Shown: positions 9,774 through 19,747, counted from the stretch's first letter. The stretch: 64,000 nt of DNA from Hyphomicrobium sp. CS1BSMeth3 (GCF_900117415.1 NZ_FPEI01000004.1:124001-188000); one strand, 5' to 3'. Translations and numbers: made by a program. The notes: generated from the sequence alone by a model not told the origin.

Positions 9774-11543
9774 TCAATCAATGATGAAACCAGCGCCATC
9801 CTTGAGCCCAACCTGCGTCGGCAGATCCTTGCCGTAGACGCGGTTGAGATGGCCGTAGAAGTTGAATTTGTGGTCGGAGGCCGGCGCAAGGCCGTCATCC
9901 GGGCGGGCAAGCTTCTGGCGTGCAACCGGCTTCACCATGTAGGGCGTGACGAGCACGACGAGCTCCGTCTCCCGCTTGATGAAGTCATTCGAGCGGAACA
10001 GCGTGCCGAGCACGGGTACATCCTTGAGGCCCGGGAAACCGTCGATGTTCTTGCGCGTGTCCTCCGAGAGAAGACCGGCGAGCGCCAGCGTGCCACCCGA
10101 CGGCAGCTCGACCGTGGATTTCGCCTCGCGCTTCTTGAGGGCCGGGATCGAGATCGAGCTAAGCACCACGCCGCCGACGTCGGTCAGCTCCGAGACCTCG
10201 GTCTCGATCTTGAGGCTGATGCGGCCTTCGGACAGGACGACCGGCGTGAACGCGACACCGATGCCGAATTCCTTGTACGAGACCGACTGGCGACCGGTCG
10301 CGTCGACGACGGGGATCGGATACTCGCCGCCGGCCAGGAACTTGGCCGTCTCGCCGGATACGGCTGTCAGGTTCGGCTCGGCCAGCGTGCGGATGAGGCC
10401 ATCGCGCTCGAGCATCCGAACGGCGTACGCGACCTGGGCCGTGCTCGAGCCGAACCCGCCTGCAAGCCCGGAGTTTCCGAACGAGCCGTTGGGGCCTGGA
10501 TTGAAAACGCAGAGGCTGCCCGCTACAGCGCACCCTGCCGCGGTCGCACTGCTACCCGTGCCGATGCCGGGAATCGGCAGCCGTCCGAGGCCCGCAGCAG
10601 CCGTGAGCGGCAATGCGTTCTCCGTGAGTAGGCTCGTGGTGAAGTTGCCCGAGTTGATTGCTGCGCCGAGATTGATGCCGAACTGCTTCATGATCGAGCG
10701 CTGCACCTCGGCAACGACCACCTGAAGCATGACCTGCTCCTCGGCCTCGATCGTCAGCAGATTGATGACGAGCTTGTCATCGGCCACGGTCGTGCGGGCT
10801 CTGGCTGCCGCCGCGCCGTTGGCACGCGCATCGCCGTTAGCGCCTTCGACACCACCACCTGCGGGAAGGCTCTCCGCGGGCCCTCCGGCATTAGAGGAGT
10901 CATCAACCGCGGCTTGATATCTGGAGAAGCCCTGAGCTGCACCAGCAGCGCGCGCCTGCCCCATCAGCGCGCGTGCATATTCGCGAGCGATCGTCGTCGC
11001 TCGGGCAGACGCCGCTGGAGAAGGAACGCTGCCGGTGAGCACGATCGACTGGCCGACACGCTTGGTCCTGATCTGCGCGCCCGGCAGGAGGTTTGCCAGA
11101 ACCTCGTTGAGCTGATTGAGCGAGCGCTCGTCGCCGTTCGTCGAGGAAAGAAGGCTGCGTCCCGCACCGACTTCGACATCGAGCGTGAGGACGTGATCAC
11201 CCTTCTCGTTGAAGAAGAAAATATTGACCTCACCGATGCCCTTGGCGAGGAGGAACACGCGATTGGAGGATTGGACAACCGCATCCACCCTGTTGGGATC
11301 CGACACGAGGACCTCCCGAAGTCCGAACGGAAACTGGACCATCAGAGATTTGCCGCGAGAAACCTCGACCTTCTCCACGCGAGGAAAGGGCCCGCGCGGC
11401 GACACCTCGAACACGGCGTTCTCGAGCACGGCGCGCGTCGCCGACGTCGGAAGAGATCTCGTCTGCGCGCCAGCGTTATCGACAGCGAGCGCGGCAATCG
11501 CCAGGGCAAGGCCGAAACCGGCCAATTTCATCATCATCCGCAT
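9774..11543 (-). CDS. cpaC: Outer-membrane secretin CpaC (RcpA)
   Basis: A protein of 589 residues with a signal peptide (MRMMMKLAGF... to about AGA-Q at residue 25-26), an N-terminal pilus/T2SS N0-like domain (about 45-120), a BON/N1-like region (about 120-190), and a C-terminal secretin domain (about 270-570) with the LAEPNLTAVSGETAKFLAGG and VPVLGTLF signatures. It forms the outer-membrane pore for the Flp pilus. A Gly/Ser-rich insert with two Cys residues just before the secretin core looks like an extracellular or gate loop. The chosen ATG at 11543 gives a proper signal peptide and has AGAAGG upstream; the longer frame runs into cpaB. Confidence 0.94.
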   Translation of the reverse strand: MRMMMKLAGFGLALAIAALAVDNAGAQTRSLPTSATRAVLENAVFEVSPRGPFPRVEKVEVSRGKSLMVQFPFGLREVLVSDPNRVDAVVQSSNRVFLLAKGIGEVNIFFFNEKGDHVLTLDVEVGAGRSLLSSTNGDERSLNQLNEVLANLLPGAQIRTKRVGQSIVLTGSVPSPAASARATTIAREYARALMGQARAAGAAQGFSRYQAAVDDSSNAGGPAESLPAGGGVEGANGDARANGAAAARARTTVADDKLVINLLTIEAEEQVMLQVVVAEVQRSIMKQFGINLGAAINSGNFTTSLLTENALPLTAAAGLGRLPIPGIGTGSSATAAGCAVAGSLCVFNPGPNGSFGNSGLAGGFGSSTAQVAYAVRMLERDGLIRTLAEPNLTAVSGETAKFLAGGEYPIPVVDATGRQSVSYKEFGIGVAFTPVVLSEGRISLKIETEVSELTDVGGVVLSSISIPALKKREAKSTVELPSGGTLALAGLLSEDTRKNIDGFPGLKDVPVLGTLFRSNDFIKRETELVVLVTPYMVKPVARQKLARPDDGLAPASDHKFNFYGHLNRVYGKDLPTQVGLKDGAGFIID

Positions 11544-11679
11544 GGGGTTCAAAGCCTTCTGGCGACCGACCAAAACAAGGGGTGCACGCAGACGCAACTT
11601 CTGAGACACACACGCAGACTGACACGGGCAACTCGCACGCAGTATTCGGTTTGGCGGCGCTCCGGACGGCGCGCCGAAA

Positions 11680-12465
11680 TCATTGCATGCCGACAGACAC
11701 GCGCGACTTCTGGCCGTAGCGAAGAATGCGCACGGTCTCACTCTGCTTGCGCTCGCCGTCCTCCGCACCCGAGCCGTCACGCCTGAAATCGGCGATCGAG
11801 CGCAATGCCAGCGTGATGTCGCCCATGGACTTGGCGAGCGCGAGCTTCTCCGCCTGCATGGGCGAAAGCTCGAGCGTCGCGGTATTGCCTTCGACGCCCT
11901 TCTGGCCTTCCTTGGTCTCGAGCCGCTGGCCAATGGCAAGCACGCGAACATTGCTGAAGAGCAGTTCGCTCGAATGCTCCTCGCCACCCCGGCCCCTGAG
12001 GCGGCGGATCAGATACACGTCGACATGATCGTTCGGCAGGATCAGACGGCCGACGGCGGTATCCTCGGTGATCTTGGTCGAGATTGCGCGACGGCCTTCG
12101 GGCAGTATCGAGGCGAGGACGCCACCTTCACCCGGCTTGATCAGCTTGGTGCGCGTGATCGGCTCGTTCGCAAGGATGGGCGCCCGCGCAATGTGGCCGA
12201 CCAGCTCCTTCATCGACGCCGCGCCGCGGCACATCACTGCGCCCTGCGGCACCGCTTCCTGCGGCCAGCCCTGGCAGCGGAAGCTCGATTCGGATGCGAT
12301 TGCGCCGAGCCCCATGTCCGTGCGGGCGACGAGCACCTCGGCAACATTGGTGCGCACCTCGCGCTGGACGACCTGCGGTTTCGCCGTCAGCTTCTGCATT
12401 CCGATGAAGGCACCCACACCGCAGATGCCCGCGATTGCGATCCCGATAAGCTGTCCCTTCTTCAT
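11680..12465 (-). CDS. cpaB: Flp pilus assembly protein CpaB (RcpC)
   Basis: A protein of 261 residues with one N-terminal membrane helix (about 5-24), then an SAF-type domain (about 42-105) with the AFP-like VLVARTDMGLGAIASES pattern, and the RcpC/CpaB C-terminal domain with GRRAISTKITEDTAVGRLI and ILPNDHVDVYLIR. CpaB is a periplasmic component that works with the CpaC secretin. It is separated from cpaA by 307 bases, and from cpaC by 136 bases, so it may have its own promoter. Confidence 0.92.
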   Translation of the reverse strand: MKKGQLIGIAIAGICGVGAFIGMQKLTAKPQVVQREVRTNVAEVLVARTDMGLGAIASESSFRCQGWPQEAVPQGAVMCRGAASMKELVGHIARAPILANEPITRTKLIKPGEGGVLASILPEGRRAISTKITEDTAVGRLILPNDHVDVYLIRRLRGRGGEEHSSELLFSNVRVLAIGQRLETKEGQKGVEGNTATLELSPMQAEKLALAKSMGDITLALRSIADFRRDGSGAEDGERKQSETVRILRYGQKSRVSVGMQ

Positions 12466-12772
12466 CGCCCGACAGGCCCTCTCAAACGAGCAATCCCGCT
12501 ATCCCACGTTTGGGAATCTCGCCGACAATCCTCAATGCGGCGTTAATGGTGGGATTGATCAGGCACGAGACCATTGCCCGTCCCCATAGAGGCCGGTCGG
12601 CGCGGCAAACTTGACACAGATGCTTTGGCCCCTCTCCCGCCCGGTGAACGCGGCAATTAACGTGGGCCTACTCTCGCAATGGTAGCGATTCTGGAGCGAA
12701 TTTTCTACCGGAGCGTGTAAAATCTTCTGTAATTCGCCATTGGCGGCACGCTGCAGGCATGGCGGAACGGCG
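12466..12772. other. Non-coding gap between cpaA and cpaB
   Basis: A stretch of 307 bases without a credible gene. It is less GC-rich than the flanking genes, which fits a promoter for the cpaB-tadC run on the minus strand, but I do not see a clear -35/-10 pair. No hairpin terminator with a T-run was recognised after cpaA. Confidence 0.5.
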
Positions 12773-13273
12773 TCAGATCCCGGCAGCAAACCAGAGCGTC
12801 GAGGGAAAAACGTGCAGGCCCGCAGCGGCCAGCGCTACGCCATAGGGGATGCCGGTCTTGGCATGGTGCAAGCGCATGGCCCAAGCCTGGCGCGTAAGCC
12901 AGAGCGGCGGCATCAGGCGACGGTAGAAGAGAATCGCCAGCGAGAGGGCACCGCCAGCCATGGCGGCCAGCAGCAGATACGGCAACAGATGATCGAAGCC
13001 GAGCCAGAGCGCGGTTGCGGCAAGCAGCTTGGCATCGCCACCGCCGAGCCAGCCGAGGGCGAACATGCCGATGCCGATCATAAGCATCAGAAGCCCCGCG
13101 CCAACGTGGCTCGCAAGAGCCCACCAGCCGATGCCCATCATGGCCGCCGCGACTGCGAAGGCTGCAACGAGCACAATCGAGATCCGGTTGGGGATGGTCA
13201 TCGTGAGCATGTCCATGGCGCCGGCAAAGGCCATGGCGGCAGGGAAGATCAAGATGACGGCGTACTCGATCAC
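12773..13273 (-). CDS. cpaA: Flp prepilin peptidase CpaA (TadV), type IV A24 aspartic peptidase
   Basis: A protein of 166 residues with about five membrane helices. The two catalytic aspartates of A24 prepilin peptidases are visible: Asp21 in GAMDMLTMTIPNR and Asp80 in GWLGGGDAKLL. It is the short form that lacks the N-methylation domain, as usual for Tad systems, and should cleave Flp after the Gly of its GATAIEY site. I start at GTG 13273 because GGAG lies 9 bases before it; an in-frame GTG at 13291 has no binding site. It is divergent from flp. Confidence 0.9.
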   Translation of the reverse strand: MIEYAVILIFPAAMAFAGAMDMLTMTIPNRISIVLVAAFAVAAAMMGIGWWALASHVGAGLLMLMIGIGMFALGWLGGGDAKLLAATALWLGFDHLLPYLLLAAMAGGALSLAILFYRRLMPPLWLTRQAWAMRLHHAKTGIPYGVALAAAGLHVFPSTLWFAAGI

Positions 13274-13593
13274 GGCTCGATACTCCAACACACGCAGTCC
13301 GGGCTACTACAGGCAGCACGGCACTCGATGCCGAGTATGCGCAAGCTGGATGAAAGCTTGGTTAAGTCCTGGGCGGAGGCCGGGGCTTCGATTGTCGCGG
13401 CGCTAGGAAGAGGCCGACCGTATACAATTTTCGATACAAGTTCTTTACCGCATCCACGAGGATTGACGCCGAATGCGGGCCTTCTCGGCATCCATCCAAG
13501 AAATCCTTAAGAATGTCGCCTCTACAGTCCGCCCTCGCAGCGAAGGCATGGCAGGCCACGACATCCGCTGCTCGAGCAAAGGGAGATGGGGTC
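13274..13593. promoter_or_regulatory. Divergent cpaA/flp intergenic region
   Basis: A span of 320 bases between divergent cpaA and flp, expected to hold promoters for both. An AT-rich patch with GTATACAATTTTCGATACAA lies at about 13421-13440, which is unlike the flanking DNA and would suit a promoter on either strand. I could not assign a convincing -35/-10 pair with standard spacing. A frame that reads upstream from flp through this DNA has no ribosome binding site. Confidence 0.4.
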
Positions 13594-13764
13594 GTGTCAG
13601 GTCTTTTGAAGCGGTTTCAGAAGGACGCGTCGGGCGCTACCGCCATCGAATACGCGCTCATCGCCGGTCTCATAAGCATCGTGATCGTCGCCAGCGCCAC
13701 GGCCATCGGCGGGTCCCTTTCCGACATCTTCACGAAGGTCAACGCCGGCTTCCCGACCTCGTAG
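13594..13764 (+). CDS. flp: Flp-type major pilin
   Basis: A pilin of 56 residues starting at GTG 13594, with AAAGGGAG just upstream. It has a short basic leader ending at Gly14, then the mature N-terminus ATAIEYALIAGLIS with the conserved Glu5 and Tyr6 of Flp pilins and one hydrophobic helix. The mature pilin would be about 42 residues. Cleavage after Gly14 would be by CpaA, encoded divergently. A longer frame beginning at 13513 would add 27 residues with no match to pilin leaders. This is the structural subunit of the pilus built by the adjacent cpa/tad products. Confidence 0.93.
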   Translation: MSGLLKRFQKDASGATAIEYALIAGLISIVIVASATAIGGSLSDIFTKVNAGFPTS

Positions 13765-13851
13765 GGCGGCTGCAATCCCAGTTCCTATTGTGATTGCGCA
13801 CCGCGGTGGGAACGGGCTTCCCGCGCGGCGCGCTCTTGCACGTCATAACGG

Positions 13852-16584
13852 CTAGCTGCCGGACACGGTGGCACCTTCATCGGGCGGCGCATTTGGCTGA
13901 GCCGGCGGTCTCACAAAGACCAGCTTCTGATAGGCGAGCCCGATCCCGATCAGCACAGCGCCGAGCGTGATGAACGAGAGCGCGCGCCAGAGCCCCGTGA
14001 GCCCGGCGAGATCGAACAGGAAGACCTTGATCACCGCGAGCAGCACCAGGATCGCCGAAGCGAGCCGTGCCACTCCCGCGCCGCGCCAGATGCCATACGC
14101 AAGGTAGACAATACCGAGCAGGAGCCAGCCGGCCGAGTAGGCCCAGTGCTCGGCGCCGCCGGTCGAGCGGAAAAGGCCGATGCGTGGGCCCTGGAAGGCG
14201 TGGCGGATTTCGAGCGTGACATAGAAGAAGACGAGGACGCCCGCGAGGACATAGAGCATCGTCACGTACCAGTTCGGCCGCACGCCACGCGCATTGCGTG
14301 CAAGGAACGCCGCCGCGATGCCCGGCACGAAGTAGGCGAGCAGGAGCGAGCTGAAAATGACCGGCCCCATCACTGCATTCGCATTACCCGTCGAAATGAG
14401 CGGGTTCTCAAAGAGCAGCAGGCCGAAAGCGCCGAACAGGATCGCGATCACGCCAAAGGCAATCGAGGCCCAGCGGAAGACGACATTGCTGCGGGCGAGA
14501 TCGAGGCGCATCAATACGTAGGCCAGCAGGATTGCCATCAAGACCTGAAGACCCTGCTCGATATGGCTCGACAGCGGGGACAGAGGATCGCCGGCATTCA
14601 GCGCGTGGCGGATCTGGAAGAAAAGCAGCAGCGCCGTGAAGACGACAGCCAGTGCATCCGCGAGCCGCTGCGCGAGGTCAGTGGCGCGCAGCTCCAACAA
14701 ACGGCCGGCGATAGCGAAGGCCACTGCCGGCACGCCATAGCCGATGAGGAGCCAGTTGAGGATCGGAATGCGCCCGACGTCGGTGCCCATGATTGCCGGG
14801 TCCCACATGATGCGGCCGAGCACGATGAGACCGATGGCGGCCACGGCAGGCCGCAGTAAGGGAATGTCGCGCAGTGTCGCGACGTACGACGTCCCGAGCG
14901 CCATGAGCGCGAAGGCGACGGTCATATAGCCACGCGAGAGGAAGGCGACGAGCGCGAAGCTCAACGCGGCGATGGCTGCAGCCGCAAAGGCTCCGGTTGC
15001 GAGGCGGATGCCGGGAAGCGGCACGATCAGCTCGCGCGCGAGAAAGCGCTCAGCGACCCAGACGAAACCGCCAGCCAGAATGACGCCGAACAGCGCAAAG
15101 GGGATCGAGCTGTCGAACTGCGTCACGCGGAGATAGGCGAGCACCAGGGCGAGCAGCAGCGGCACGGTGGCGCCGAGCGCATAGAACCCGGTGACCGGCG
15201 CGCTGAGCGTCGGGCCCCGCCACATCCGGTACCCGGCGACCGCTGCCGTACCCGCGCCGAGCAGAGCGAGTGTCGTCAGATAAGCCGAGACATTCTCGGG
15301 AAGACGCAGAACCTGGGCGGCGAACGGCGCGAGCAGGCTCGCATCGGGCACGTCCTTGAGGCCCGGCCAGAAGGCGGCAACGGCAATTACGGGCAGGCCT
15401 GCGAATGCGGCGCCGGCGGCGGCAGGCGGACTGAGCCACGCCGTCACGGCCAGCAGGCCGGCGGCAGCGGCCGCGAACGGCACCCAGCCGACGGCCTCGA
15501 AGCGGCTGTCAGCGAGCATGGCGACGGCAAGCACGGCCATAGCCAGCAGCGCAGCAGCAGCCACCTGATCGACCTGCGCTTCCTCGTCCTTGACGCCGAC
15601 ATGCGGCTCGAGCGCCATGAACACAGCGGCGAGCGCAAGTTGCAGGAGCACATGCGCATAGCCGGCGCGTGCCCACTCGTAGCTGCCGGCGGCGGCCTGG
15701 TCGATGTACGGGAGTCCCCAGAGGAAGGCACCGCCAACCGCAAAGGCGGCGAGCCACAGCCAGTGCCGGAGGCGCGCCAGGCCGTGCGCCGAAGCCGCGA
15801 CGACCGCGAGATAGAGCACGACCGGCCACGGGCTCGGCTTGTCGGATGTGACCAGTAGGGGCCCGGCGTAGGCGCCCGCGAGCCCGAGCCCGGCGAGCAT
15901 GGGCCCGTGGAGGGCGGCGGCGAACATGGTCGCGACGCCGATCGCGCCAAGCAGCACGAAGGCCAATGCCGGGCCGATGAAGCCGTAGAGCGCATGGGCG
16001 GCATAGACCGTGCCGAAGGCGGTCACGGTGCCGGCGGCCGTCAGAATGCTCGGAATGTGCGCCGCCTCGAGCCCAGGGACGACGATACCGCGCGAACTCC
16101 GCCGCAGCCACTCGCCAGCGCCGACTAGGACGAGGGCCAGGAGGGCACCGAGGAAGACCCGTGCGCCAGGGCCGAAAATGCCCTGCTCGATGGAGTAGCG
16201 CACCATGAGGATGCCACCCAGCGCGAGCGCAAGCCCGCCGACCCAGACGGCCCAGCGCGTGCCGAGGCGCTCCTCGAGCGAGCGGGGGGGTTTGGCGGAC
16301 GCAGCGTCGGCCGGCGGGGCGGAAGGTTCGGCATCGGCGGCCTCAGGCACCTCGGGAGCGCCCTCGGCAATCGGCGGCACCGAGGTCTCGACCGGCGGCG
16401 GCAGGGCAATCGGGGTGGGCGCCTCGGGTGCCGTGACCTCCCCTGCCTGCGGCCCTGTGCCGGCTCTCAACGCCGCGATCTGCGCCTCGCTGGCCGTAAG
16501 CCGCTCCTCGAGCTTCTTAAGGCGCTTCCCGAACTGGACGTAGATCCAGATCAGTCCGGCAAGCAGGATGATGGCGAAGTCCAT
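13852..16584 (-). CDS. DUF2339 multi-pass membrane protein
   Basis: A protein of 910 residues with one N-terminal helix (about 1-16), a short coiled coil (KRLKKLEERLTASEAQIAAL, about 19-39), a Pro/Ala/Glu-rich linker (about 45-100), then SLEERLGTRWAVWVGGLALALGGILMVRYSIEQG, split here only as the start of the domain near 101, followed by more than twenty hydrophobic segments to the C-terminus. This is the DUF2339 architecture; function is not established. It is divergent from the methyltransferase gene at 16771 with 186 bases between. The last residues form a short Pro-rich cytoplasmic tail. Confidence 0.85.
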   Translation of the reverse strand: MDFAIILLAGLIWIYVQFGKRLKKLEERLTASEAQIAALRAGTGPQAGEVTAPEAPTPIALPPPVETSVPPIAEGAPEVPEAADAEPSAPPADAASAKPPRSLEERLGTRWAVWVGGLALALGGILMVRYSIEQGIFGPGARVFLGALLALVLVGAGEWLRRSSRGIVVPGLEAAHIPSILTAAGTVTAFGTVYAAHALYGFIGPALAFVLLGAIGVATMFAAALHGPMLAGLGLAGAYAGPLLVTSDKPSPWPVVLYLAVVAASAHGLARLRHWLWLAAFAVGGAFLWGLPYIDQAAAGSYEWARAGYAHVLLQLALAAVFMALEPHVGVKDEEAQVDQVAAAALLAMAVLAVAMLADSRFEAVGWVPFAAAAAGLLAVTAWLSPPAAAGAAFAGLPVIAVAAFWPGLKDVPDASLLAPFAAQVLRLPENVSAYLTTLALLGAGTAAVAGYRMWRGPTLSAPVTGFYALGATVPLLLALVLAYLRVTQFDSSIPFALFGVILAGGFVWVAERFLARELIVPLPGIRLATGAFAAAAIAALSFALVAFLSRGYMTVAFALMALGTSYVATLRDIPLLRPAVAAIGLIVLGRIMWDPAIMGTDVGRIPILNWLLIGYGVPAVAFAIAGRLLELRATDLAQRLADALAVVFTALLLFFQIRHALNAGDPLSPLSSHIEQGLQVLMAILLAYVLMRLDLARSNVVFRWASIAFGVIAILFGAFGLLLFENPLISTGNANAVMGPVIFSSLLLAYFVPGIAAAFLARNARGVRPNWYVTMLYVLAGVLVFFYVTLEIRHAFQGPRIGLFRSTGGAEHWAYSAGWLLLGIVYLAYGIWRGAGVARLASAILVLLAVIKVFLFDLAGLTGLWRALSFITLGAVLIGIGLAYQKLVFVRPPAQPNAPPDEGATVSGS

Positions 16585-16770
16585 GGCCTTGCGGCTCCAG
16601 TGGCGCGAGCGGGCACGAGTTGCAGAGGGAAAGAAAGGCGAATCAAGTCGGTTAGAAGCGGAGTCTCAGACGGGATATTAAACCAATCATTGCCGTTTTC
16701 GGGGCCGCTCGGCATTGACGCGCTGGAGTGGCTATACTGCGGCAGAACCCCAGCGGAAGCCGCGCCGAGA

Positions 16771-17682
16771 ATGACATCACAGCCGAACATCTTCGATCGG
16801 GCGCTGCTGGCCCGCCGGCGGGCGCGGGCGGCATCCACGGCGGGGGAGCACGATTTTCTGCTACGCCACGTGAGCGAGGATATCGTCGATCGCCTATCGC
16901 TCATTCAGCGGCAATTTCCCGTGGGCCTGAACCTCGGCGCACACACGGGCGCGCTAAGCCGGCGCCTGCGCGAGCTCGGAAAGACCGGCCTCCTGATCGA
17001 CGCTGATCCGAGCGCAGCCATGCTCGCCCAATGCGACGGCCCTCGTCTTGCCGCGGACGAGGAGCTTCTCCCCTTTGGCCCGGCGACGCTCGATCTCGTC
17101 GTGAGCGGCCTCGCCCTTCAGTTCGTCAATGACCTGCCGGGCGTTCTCGTCCAGATACGCCAGGCGCTGAAAGGGGACGGCCTGTTTATCGCCGCGCTCC
17201 TCGGCGCAGGCTCGCTCGCAGAGCTGCGCGAGGCATTTCTGATCGCAGAAACAGAGATTTATGGCGGTGCGACCCCGCGCGTTGCGCCTTTTGCGGATGT
17301 CCGCACGCTCGGCGGTCTCCTCCAGCGGGCCGGATTTGCGCTTCCGGTGGCCGATGTCGACAGCCTCCGCGTGACCTATGCCCATCCGCTGGCGCTCATG
17401 GCCGAGCTCAAGGCCATGGGGGCGAGCAATGTCCTTGTCGAGCGCTCACGCCGCCCCATGACGCGGCGCCTGCTGGCCCGCGCTGCCGAAGTCTATGCCG
17501 AGAAGTTCGGCACGCCCGACGGACGTATCCCCGCTACATTCGAGATCGTGACACTGACCGCCTGGGCCCCCGATCCCTCGCAGCCGAAGCCCCTTCGCCC
17601 CGGATCGGCCAAGACCCGGCTCGCTGACGCCCTCGGTGTTCCCGAGGGCGCCGCGCCTCCCAAGAAAAAAGAGAGTCCTTGA
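16771..17682 (+). CDS. SAM-dependent methyltransferase-fold protein, NDUFAF5/BioC-like
   Basis: A protein of 303 residues. The N-terminus has NIFDRALLARRRARAA (about 6-21), which is typical of bacterial NDUFAF5 relatives, followed by a class I methyltransferase core with motif I LNLGAHTGALSRRL near 53-66 and LVVSGLALQFVNDLPG in the motif IV/V region. In mitochondria NDUFAF5 hydroxylates an Arg of a complex I subunit; BioC methylates malonyl-ACP. The bacterial role is not certain, and the absence of biotin genes here favours the NDUFAF5-like reading (inference). The ATG at 16771 is chosen for its fit to the family; a longer frame starts upstream at 16600. Confidence 0.78.
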   Translation: MTSQPNIFDRALLARRRARAASTAGEHDFLLRHVSEDIVDRLSLIQRQFPVGLNLGAHTGALSRRLRELGKTGLLIDADPSAAMLAQCDGPRLAADEELLPFGPATLDLVVSGLALQFVNDLPGVLVQIRQALKGDGLFIAALLGAGSLAELREAFLIAETEIYGGATPRVAPFADVRTLGGLLQRAGFALPVADVDSLRVTYAHPLALMAELKAMGASNVLVERSRRPMTRRLLARAAEVYAEKFGTPDGRIPATFEIVTLTAWAPDPSQPKPLRPGSAKTRLADALGVPEGAAPPKKKESP

Positions 17683-17834
17683 GTATCAAGGGTGCCACAC
17701 CTTAGCCTGTACATCGCCCCAATCGCGCCGTGCGGCCACCCCGAATCGAGGTCCCTTTAGGAAACCGTTAGGAGCGAATCGGCTCAGTTGCGTCGACGCC
17801 CGCAAGGCGTCCTAGTTCACGGGGAGAGAGCCTT

Positions 17835-18569
17835 ATGTTGATGACCACGCTCGAGGGTATCGAGTTCGCGAGCGCCTATCCCGATCTCCTCGGAAAGCGC
17901 GTTCTGATCACCGGGATCGACAATGCGCAGGGCGTGGACATCGCGCGCGCGTTCGCCGAGCAGCGCACGCGCCTCATCCTCCATGTGAACGAGATGACGC
18001 CCGAGATGGAAGTGCTCGGCGAGATCGTTTCCCAGGGCGCCCTCGACGTGCGCCTTTTCGATGGACCGATCGGCCCGACGGATGATGCCGTGAAGCTTGC
18101 GCGCCAGACCGTGCAGGCCTTTGGCGGCGTCGATATCGTCATCAACCTCGCGACCGTGCCGGCGCCGAAGGGTGGCGCTGCGGCGCGCGAGAGCGATGTC
18201 GAGGAAGCCGTGAGCGAGACGCTCTCGGCGGCCTGTCTCATGACCAAGATCGCGACGAACCGTATGCGCCTCACGATGACCGAGGGCCACGTGCTCACGA
18301 TCGTAAGGCTGCCGAAGAAGCCGACCTCGGCGCATCGGGTCGTCGGCGCCCTTGCGCGCTCGGCGCTCGCCAATCTCACGCGCAACGAGGCGCGCGAGTG
18401 GGCCCCGCACGGCATTCAGATCAATGCGATCGCTCCCGCGGCCGTGAGCACGATGGCACCCTTCGGCGCGCTCACGGGCGAGCCGGACATGGCAAGCCTC
18501 GCGCTGCATCTCTCGAGTGGGGAGGGCCGAGACCTCACGGGTCTCATGTTCGAGTGCTACGGCGAATAA
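17835..18569 (+). CDS. SDR-fold protein lacking the catalytic Tyr-Lys pair
   Basis: A protein of 244 residues with the short-chain dehydrogenase fold: a weak nucleotide-binding segment VLITGIDNAQGVDIA (about 23-37), FGGVDIVINLA (about 96-106), and GIQINAIAPAAVST (193-206). In the active-site helix the usual YxxxK is replaced: the region reads VVGALARSALANLTR, with Gly171 and Arg175 at the positions expected for Tyr and Lys. It is therefore probably not a normal oxidoreductase and may bind a nucleotide or act as a regulator (inference). AGGGAGAGAG-type purines lie upstream of the ATG. It ends 6 bases before the convergent mtnA stop. Confidence 0.75.
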   Translation: MLMTTLEGIEFASAYPDLLGKRVLITGIDNAQGVDIARAFAEQRTRLILHVNEMTPEMEVLGEIVSQGALDVRLFDGPIGPTDDAVKLARQTVQAFGGVDIVINLATVPAPKGGAAARESDVEEAVSETLSAACLMTKIATNRMRLTMTEGHVLTIVRLPKKPTSAHRVVGALARSALANLTRNEAREWAPHGIQINAIAPAAVSTMAPFGALTGEPDMASLALHLSSGEGRDLTGLMFECYGE

Positions 18570-18575
18570 GGCCGC

Positions 18576-19676
18576 TCAGCTCGCGACGACACGCTCCGGA
18601 AATGCGCGCGCGATCGCCTCGCGCGTCGCCGGGATCACGCCGCGCTCGGTGATGAGCCGACTGACGAGGCGTGCAGGCGTGACATCGAATGCGTAGTTGG
18701 CAACGTATGTGCCTTCGGGGACGAGACGCACGCGCGCTACGTCGCCCTGCTCGGTCGCGCCGCTGATCCAGGCAACCTCGTCGCCGCCACGCTCCTCGAT
18801 CGGGATCTGCTTGAGGCCGTCCGAGATCGAGAAATCGATCGTGGATGAGGGAAGCGCGACGTAGAAGGGCACGCCGTTGTCGTGTGCAGCGAGCGCTTTC
18901 AAATACGTGCCGATCTTGTTGCCGACATCGCCCGTCGCCGTCGTGCGGTCGCTGCCGACGATGACCATGTCGACGAGACCACGCTGCATGAGATGGCCGC
19001 CGGCATTGTCGACGATGACGGTGTGCGGCACGCCATGGTGGCCGAGCTCCCAGGCCGTGAGCGCGGCACCCTGATTGCGCGGACGCGTTTCGTCGACCCA
19101 GACGTGAACGGGAATGCCGGCGTCGTGCGCCATGTAGATCGGCGCAGTGGCCGTGCCCCAATCGACCGTCGCGAGCCAGCCGGCATTGCAGTGCGTGAGA
19201 ATGTGCACGGGCATGCCTGCCCTCAATCGCGCGACATCGCGAATGAGATCGAAGCCGAATTTGCCGATGGCCTCGTTGGTCGCGACATCCTCATCGGCAA
19301 TGCGCGCAGCTTCGGCATAAGCGGTCTCGGCTCGTGCGTGCGCCGGACGTGAGGCGAGCACGCCGCGCACGCGATCGAGCGCCCAGCGCAGGTTCACTGC
19401 GGTCGGTCGTGTGAGGGCGAGAACGGCGTAGGCTTCCTTCAAGTGCGCATCCGAGGCATCGGCGCGCATGGCGAGGGCGAGGCCGTAGGCGGCGGTTGCG
19501 CCGATAAGCGGCGCACCGCGCACCTGCATGTCGCGGATGGCGCGGGCGGCATCCTCGAGCGTCGTGAGGCGCACCACGGTGAACGCGTGCGGAAGCCGCG
19601 TCTGGTCGATGATCTCGACCGACCAGCCATCATCGCCGAGCCAGATGGTCCGCCAGCGCTTGCCGTCGACGTTCAT
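18576..19676 (-). CDS. mtnA: S-methyl-5-thioribose-1-phosphate isomerase
   Basis: A protein of 366 residues that converts 5-methylthioribose 1-phosphate to 5-methylthioribulose 1-phosphate. The family signatures are clear: [16 protein letters not shown] (about 50-65), THCNAG with catalytic Cys163, and [19 protein letters not shown] with catalytic Asp243. The start at 19676 has AAGGA eight bases upstream; an ATG at 19709 has none. No other methionine-salvage genes are in the window, so the product may feed either salvage or one of the alternative MTA shunts known in alphaproteobacteria. It is divergent from the SDR gene at 19748, with 71 bases between. Confidence 0.95.
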   Translation of the reverse strand: MNVDGKRWRTIWLGDDGWSVEIIDQTRLPHAFTVVRLTTLEDAARAIRDMQVRGAPLIGATAAYGLALAMRADASDAHLKEAYAVLALTRPTAVNLRWALDRVRGVLASRPAHARAETAYAEAARIADEDVATNEAIGKFGFDLIRDVARLRAGMPVHILTHCNAGWLATVDWGTATAPIYMAHDAGIPVHVWVDETRPRNQGAALTAWELGHHGVPHTVIVDNAGGHLMQRGLVDMVIVGSDRTTATGDVGNKIGTYLKALAAHDNGVPFYVALPSSTIDFSISDGLKQIPIEERGGDEVAWISGATEQGDVARVRLVPEGTYVANYAFDVTPARLVSRLITERGVIPATREAIARAFPERVVAS

Positions 19677-19747
19677 GAGCGTCCTTCCCGATCCGAGCGC
19701 GCTGTGCACAATAATAGCCTACTCGGCAACTTCAGGGAGGCAATCCC

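Noticed and set aside
13513-13593. Longer N-terminus of the Flp pilin
   Set aside because: Flp leaders are short and basic. GTG 13594 has a proper binding site and gives the usual length.
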